Shown here piece by piece: positions 61,023 through 64,000 of a stretch of DNA of 64,000 nucleotides; position 1 is the stretch's first letter, and the number at the start of each line of letters is the position of its first letter. The notes below the pieces were generated by a model. That model made no database searches. It was not told the origin of the DNA and saw nothing but the letters and a program-made list of their open reading frames with translations. The stretch is taken from assembly GCA_934527315.1 (NCBI GenBank), contig CAKTAK010000007.1, positions 1 to 64,000 of the forward strand. The letters are read 5' to 3'. Source of the DNA: HGM13010 sp934527315. GTDB lineage: Bacteria > Bacillota > Clostridia > Oscillospirales > Oscillospiraceae. The position numbers and the translations under genes were made by a program.

Positions 61023-61032
61023 TCGATGCAGA

Positions 61033-61060
61033 AAACCGAGGGAAATCCCTCGGTTTTTTT
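61033..61060. terminator. Terminator between convergent genes
   Basis: AAACCGAGGGA and TCCCTCGGTTT form an 11-bp stem with T runs on the plus side and a shorter one on the minus side. It also serves the thioesterase operon. Confidence 0.85.
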
Positions 61061-61068
61061 CGTTCCAT

Positions 61069-61824
61069 TCAGTTGTTTTCCGGGTTGGGCGTCCGAATGG
61101 AGGGGTATTCCTCCTCCGCAAACTCCGCCCATGCAGCAAACGAGCAGGTTCCGTCCGGTTTGAATCCGCCCACGTAATGCCGGCCATTTTCCGCACCGTG
61201 CAGAATCCGCAGGCTGTCTCCGGGCAGACATTCTTTCCGGTAATCAATCTGCATCCGCCGCAGCAAATGGAGATGCTCTCCCCAGTAGCCGATGGCTTCG
61301 CAGACCAAATCCAAATAGCGGTAAGCCGTCATGTGACCGTTCATATCGCAATCCCGGTACCGGACCGGAACTTCTTCAAACAGCGTCAGATTCTCCGGCA
61401 ATACGATGCGCTCCAAGTCCTCCCCCTGCGCGCCGGCAGGGAGCGTCCACAAGGACGTCAATTTCTCCGGCGGCACCACTTTCCGTTCTTTTAAGTACAC
61501 AGGCAGAATCTTCGTGCTGACCCGGAGCAATTCTTTTCCATGGGATTGCAGAGACGTCCGGCGGAGAATTGCCACGCCAAAATCCTCATGGTTGGTGGTT
61601 TCCATGGTCACGGACTGTCCTGCCCGGGCCGGTTTCCGGAACTCCATCAGCACCTGCACCAGCATCCATGTGGCGCCCAGGGTATCCTTCATGCGGAGAA
61701 AGCCGACCCCCTCTGCATCGGACTGCAAAATATTACTGCGGTCCGCCTCCCGGAGCAGCTCCGACGGGCTGACATAGCCGAAATAGTCCATAACGCCGTC
61801 ACGCAGTCGGGTTTCAACTTTCAT
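61069..61824 (-). CDS. Acyl-ACP thioesterase-like double hotdog protein 2
   Basis: The 251-residue protein has the first-domain motif LGATWMLVQVLMEFRKPARA and the second-domain active site YRDCDMNGHMTAYRYLDL with the Asp-Asn-His set. It overlaps the preceding coding region by four bases and is the last gene of three coupled paralogues. The acyl specificity is unknown. Confidence 0.8.
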   Translation of the reverse strand: MKVETRLRDGVMDYFGYVSPSELLREADRSNILQSDAEGVGFLRMKDTLGATWMLVQVLMEFRKPARAGQSVTMETTNHEDFGVAILRRTSLQSHGKELLRVSTKILPVYLKERKVVPPEKLTSLWTLPAGAQGEDLERIVLPENLTLFEEVPVRYRDCDMNGHMTAYRYLDLVCEAIGYWGEHLHLLRRMQIDYRKECLPGDSLRILHGAENGRHYVGGFKPDGTCSFAAWAEFAEEEYPSIRTPNPENN

Positions 61825-62555
61825 ATTGCATCTGCCTCCATTTCCAGACATGCGCGGAACGCGTCAGAACCGTCCTGCCGCTTTCCCACAACATAGGTGG
61901 TTCCCGGGGTTTCCCGGTTGGAATACAAGGTCAGCGTTTCCCCTGCTCTGCATTCCCGCATATATTCCATCTGCAGGCGCTTTGCACGGTTCGGTACCCG
62001 CCCCCGCCAGAATTCCGCCGCATCGCAGACATAATCGGTATATTTAATGGCCCGCAAATGCCGATTGTGGTCGCAATCGGAATAGCGGACATGAATTTCA
62101 TCGGTGGGCTCCATCGTCTCCGGCAAAACCAATCGGGGGGCTTTTCCTCCGCTGTTTTCGCAGTTCACACCGAAATGCCGGCAAACCTCTCCCGGCGGAA
62201 TGACCTTCCGGGTCTTGAAATTCACCGCCATATTGTGCAGGCGGCACTGCGCAATCAATTCCCGATTCCGGAGCAGACGCACCGTAACCGTCAGCAGCGG
62301 ACCGGAAATTTCCGGCGGCTCGCCGTACAGCTGCACCGGTCCGATTTCGTGAATCTGACCGAATACCTCCAATTCCGCCGACGCCATCATCCAAGTCGCC
62401 TGCAGCTGTTCAATCATCTGCTGCATTTCCAGACCGTAGGTTTCCAAGGCAATAAACCCGGCGCTTTCCATCATCTTCAGGTAATTTGCCGGGGAGACGC
62501 AGCGGAAATAATCCGTGTCGTAAGGCGTTACCTCATACTCCAGCAACTTCATCAT
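61821..62555 (-). CDS. Acyl-ACP thioesterase-like double hotdog protein 3
   Basis: The 244-residue paralogue has LQATWMMASAELEVFGQI and the active-site segment YSDCDHNRHLRAIKYTDYV. It starts at ATG 62555, sharing ATGA with the stop codon of the gene before it. It is clearly diverged from its neighbours, which suggests different acyl substrates or partner binding rather than simple dosage. Confidence 0.8.
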   Translation of the reverse strand: MMKLLEYEVTPYDTDYFRCVSPANYLKMMESAGFIALETYGLEMQQMIEQLQATWMMASAELEVFGQIHEIGPVQLYGEPPEISGPLLTVTVRLLRNRELIAQCRLHNMAVNFKTRKVIPPGEVCRHFGVNCENSGGKAPRLVLPETMEPTDEIHVRYSDCDHNRHLRAIKYTDYVCDAAEFWRGRVPNRAKRLQMEYMRECRAGETLTLYSNRETPGTTYVVGKRQDGSDAFRACLEMEADAI

Positions 62556-63307
62556 AGGGCGTTCTCTGCTCCATCCAGCCGCATCAGCGCCCTGAAAGAA
62601 AGCTTTCCGTCCTTTTTCAGACCTTTGACGTAAACGCCCTCTTCGGTTTCCTTGCGGAAAATCGACAAAACCTCTCCGGGGCGGCATTCGGAATCATATT
62701 CAATGCGCAGCTGCTCCGCCTTGATGTGCTCACCGGCGTCCCAATATCCTGCCGCCTGACAGATATAATCCGCATAGCGGTAAGCATTCAAATGCTGATT
62801 TCGGTCGCAATCAAAGAACCGCACCGGCTGTTCAAAGGCAAAGTCCATATCCTCCGGCAACATCAGCCGCTGAGGCGCCGGCAGAACAATCTCGTTGGCC
62901 GGTTTGCCCAATTTTTCCACAACTTCCGCCGTGGGTACAAAGCGGCGCTCCAGAAAAGACACCACCATCACGCACACGTCGGTCCATGAAATCACCGTAT
63001 GGTCCATAACCGCCAGCACCCGCAGCATAAAGTTAGCCGGGCTCCGATGGAGCGGCGAGGCATACAGCGCCAACTGGGTATCCCGATTGGTCACCGTAAG
63101 GTCCTTCATCACGTGCATGTCCACCATGCCCATCATCCAAGTAGCGCCCATTTGCTCCATCAGGTCCACATAGTTGTAGCCGTAATCCCGCAGCGCCGCA
63201 AAAGATGCCGTTGCAGTCAGACGCATCAGATTGGCAGGCGGCAGGTATTGATAATAGTCCATCTCATAGGACAAAACAGGTTGGTCAAACAGCTTAATCA
63301 GTTCCAT
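62552..63307 (-). CDS. Acyl-ACP thioesterase-like double hotdog protein 4
   Basis: The 251-residue protein is the first gene of the coupled trio. It has MGATWMMGMVDMHVMKDLTV and the active-site segment FFDCDRNQHLNAYRYADYI, with Asp, Asn and His kept. A GGAGTG site lies about 11 bases upstream of the ATG. I see no clear promoter between it and the rpsU terminator. Confidence 0.8.
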   Translation of the reverse strand: MELIKLFDQPVLSYEMDYYQYLPPANLMRLTATASFAALRDYGYNYVDLMEQMGATWMMGMVDMHVMKDLTVTNRDTQLALYASPLHRSPANFMLRVLAVMDHTVISWTDVCVMVVSFLERRFVPTAEVVEKLGKPANEIVLPAPQRLMLPEDMDFAFEQPVRFFDCDRNQHLNAYRYADYICQAAGYWDAGEHIKAEQLRIEYDSECRPGEVLSIFRKETEEGVYVKGLKKDGKLSFRALMRLDGAENAL

Positions 63308-63384
63308 AAGTTGCGGTCACTCCGTATCCCATAATATTGCAGGGTTCCCCCGGGAAATCACTCCGTACAGTCAAAAAAGAGCAG

Positions 63385-63416
63385 AAAAAACGAGAGCACC
63401 AAGTGCTCTCGTTTTT
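63385..63416 (-). terminator. Terminator of rpsU
   Basis: AAACGAGAGCAC and GTGCTCTCGTTT pair perfectly and are followed by TTTTCTG on the minus strand. Confidence 0.88.
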
Positions 63417-63426
63417 CATTCTACGA

Positions 63427-63612
63427 TTAATAATAACGCTTTTTCTTGTTCTTGCGAGCAGCCTCGGATTTTTTGCGACGTTTCACGCTGGGGCTCTGAT
63501 AGTATTCTTTCTTTCTCAGATCCTGCTGGATACCAGCTTTTGCGCAGTCACGTTTGAATCTTTTAAGAGCGTTATCCAGAGACTCGTTCTCTCTGACGAT
63601 AATTTCGGACAA
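63427..63612 (-). CDS. rpsU: 30S ribosomal protein S21
   Basis: The 61-residue basic protein has the S21 pattern VRENESLDNALKRFKRDCAK and SVKRRKKSEAARKNKKK. It is alone, with a consensus promoter and terminator. Confidence 0.97.
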   Translation of the reverse strand: MSEIIVRENESLDNALKRFKRDCAKAGIQQDLRKKEYYQSPSVKRRKKSEAARKNKKKRYY

Positions 63613-63688
63613 GTTATTTCCCTCCCTCCAAAATCACTTTGCAGTGTTTCAAGGGCCATAAACAATTTTCTATGGCATTAACATTGCT

Positions 63689-63717
63689 ATTATAATGAGA
63701 AACCTGTTTTTTGTCAA
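63689..63717 (-). promoter_or_regulatory. Promoter of rpsU
   Basis: TTGACA (63712-63717) and TATAAT (63689-63694) are exactly 17 bp apart. Confidence 0.9.
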
Positions 63718-63727
63718 GGACGAAACT

Positions 63728-64000
63728 TTATTTTTCCGGTTTCAAAATCAAATTCACCAGTTTGTTCTTCACAACAATGGTCTTCACCAGCTGCATACCC
63801 TGCATTTGTTTCTGAATTTTTTCATCGGCGCAGGCGGCGGCAATCACGTCCTCATCGGCAGAATCCATGGGCACTTTCACCGTACTGCGGAGCTTGCCGT
63901 TGACCTGAACGGCGATTTCCTTCTCCCGCTCCACCATCTTTGCCTCGTCATATTTGGGCCAAGGCATCTGGCAGGCCATTTTGCCCTCTACGGCGGCAAA
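63728..64000 (-). CDS. leuS: Leucyl-tRNA synthetase, C-terminal end
   Basis: The last 90 codons are present; the gene continues beyond the right edge. EGKMACQMPWPKYDEAKMVE and REKEIAVQVNGKLRSTVKV are typical of the LeuRS C-terminal domain, ending in VKTIVVKNKLVNLILKP. The enzyme charges tRNA-Leu. Confidence 0.93.
   Translation of the reverse strand, partial: FAAVEGKMACQMPWPKYDEAKMVEREKEIAVQVNGKLRSTVKVPMDSADEDVIAAACADEKIQKQMQGMQLVKTIVVKNKLVNLILKPEK

Overview
This window looks like a chromosomal segment of a spore-forming clostridium, probably from the Oscillospirales. The reasons are a fused IspH-ribosomal S1 gene, a GerW/YtfJ gene, a SpoIVFA/SpoIVFB-like pair, the gene order tig-clpP-clpX-lon-engB, and a very regular sigma-A promoter style (TTGACA, 17 bp, TATAAT). 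The genus is inferred only; there is no rRNA here.

Layout. 1-6.5 kb: the start of a YhgE/Pip membrane protein, DegV, a small ferredoxin, a CapA-like lipoprotein, a LexA-type repressor and an amino-acid ABC transporter whose binding protein appears circularly permuted. 6.6-14.9 kb: mnmA, an FMN-riboswitch-controlled riboflavin transporter, a SLOG protein, a VTT membrane protein, an SDR, the infC-rpmI-rplT operon with a terminator-containing leader, deoC and an OB-fold protein. 15-23.5 kb (minus): a soluble hybrid histidine kinase, then ispH-rpsA, plsC, cmk, a flavoprotein, an RpiR regulator and rluB. 23.5-28 kb: dacB-like, ytfJ, DUF2953, scpB, scpA and a site-2 protease. 28-34.5 kb: engB, lon, clpX, clpP, tig. 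34.6-44.1 kb: a phosphoesterase, a DUF1540 protein, thrC, yraN, rnhB, rbgA, lepB, rplS, two radical-SAM-linked genes and the SpoIVF-like pair.

44.2-55.6 kb is an accessory block beginning exactly at the 3' end of a tRNA-Pro(CGG). It carries a GntP permease, an OFA-type MFS transporter, an SDR, a large old-yellow-enzyme Fe-S flavoprotein and a PucR regulator. Two related insertion-sequence remnants in direct orientation bracket these genes. Beyond them lie another SDR, a decayed NlpC/P60 fragment and a tandem pair of toxin/immunity-like genes. The last 11 bases of the tRNA recur at 55043-55053, so the block may be a decayed tRNA-anchored island.

55.7-64 kb: a MATE exporter, a HAD phosphatase, a TetR regulator divergent from a CaiB/BaiF-type CoA-transferase, and four divergent double-hotdog acyl thioesterases, three of them translationally coupled. 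rpsU and the 3' end of leuS close the window.

The points most worth following are the permuted binding protein, the tRNA-anchored island with its toxin/immunity-like repeats, the thioesterase expansion beside a CoA-transferase, an infC gene that seems to start at AUC, and two divergent promoters that share one palindromic -35 box.
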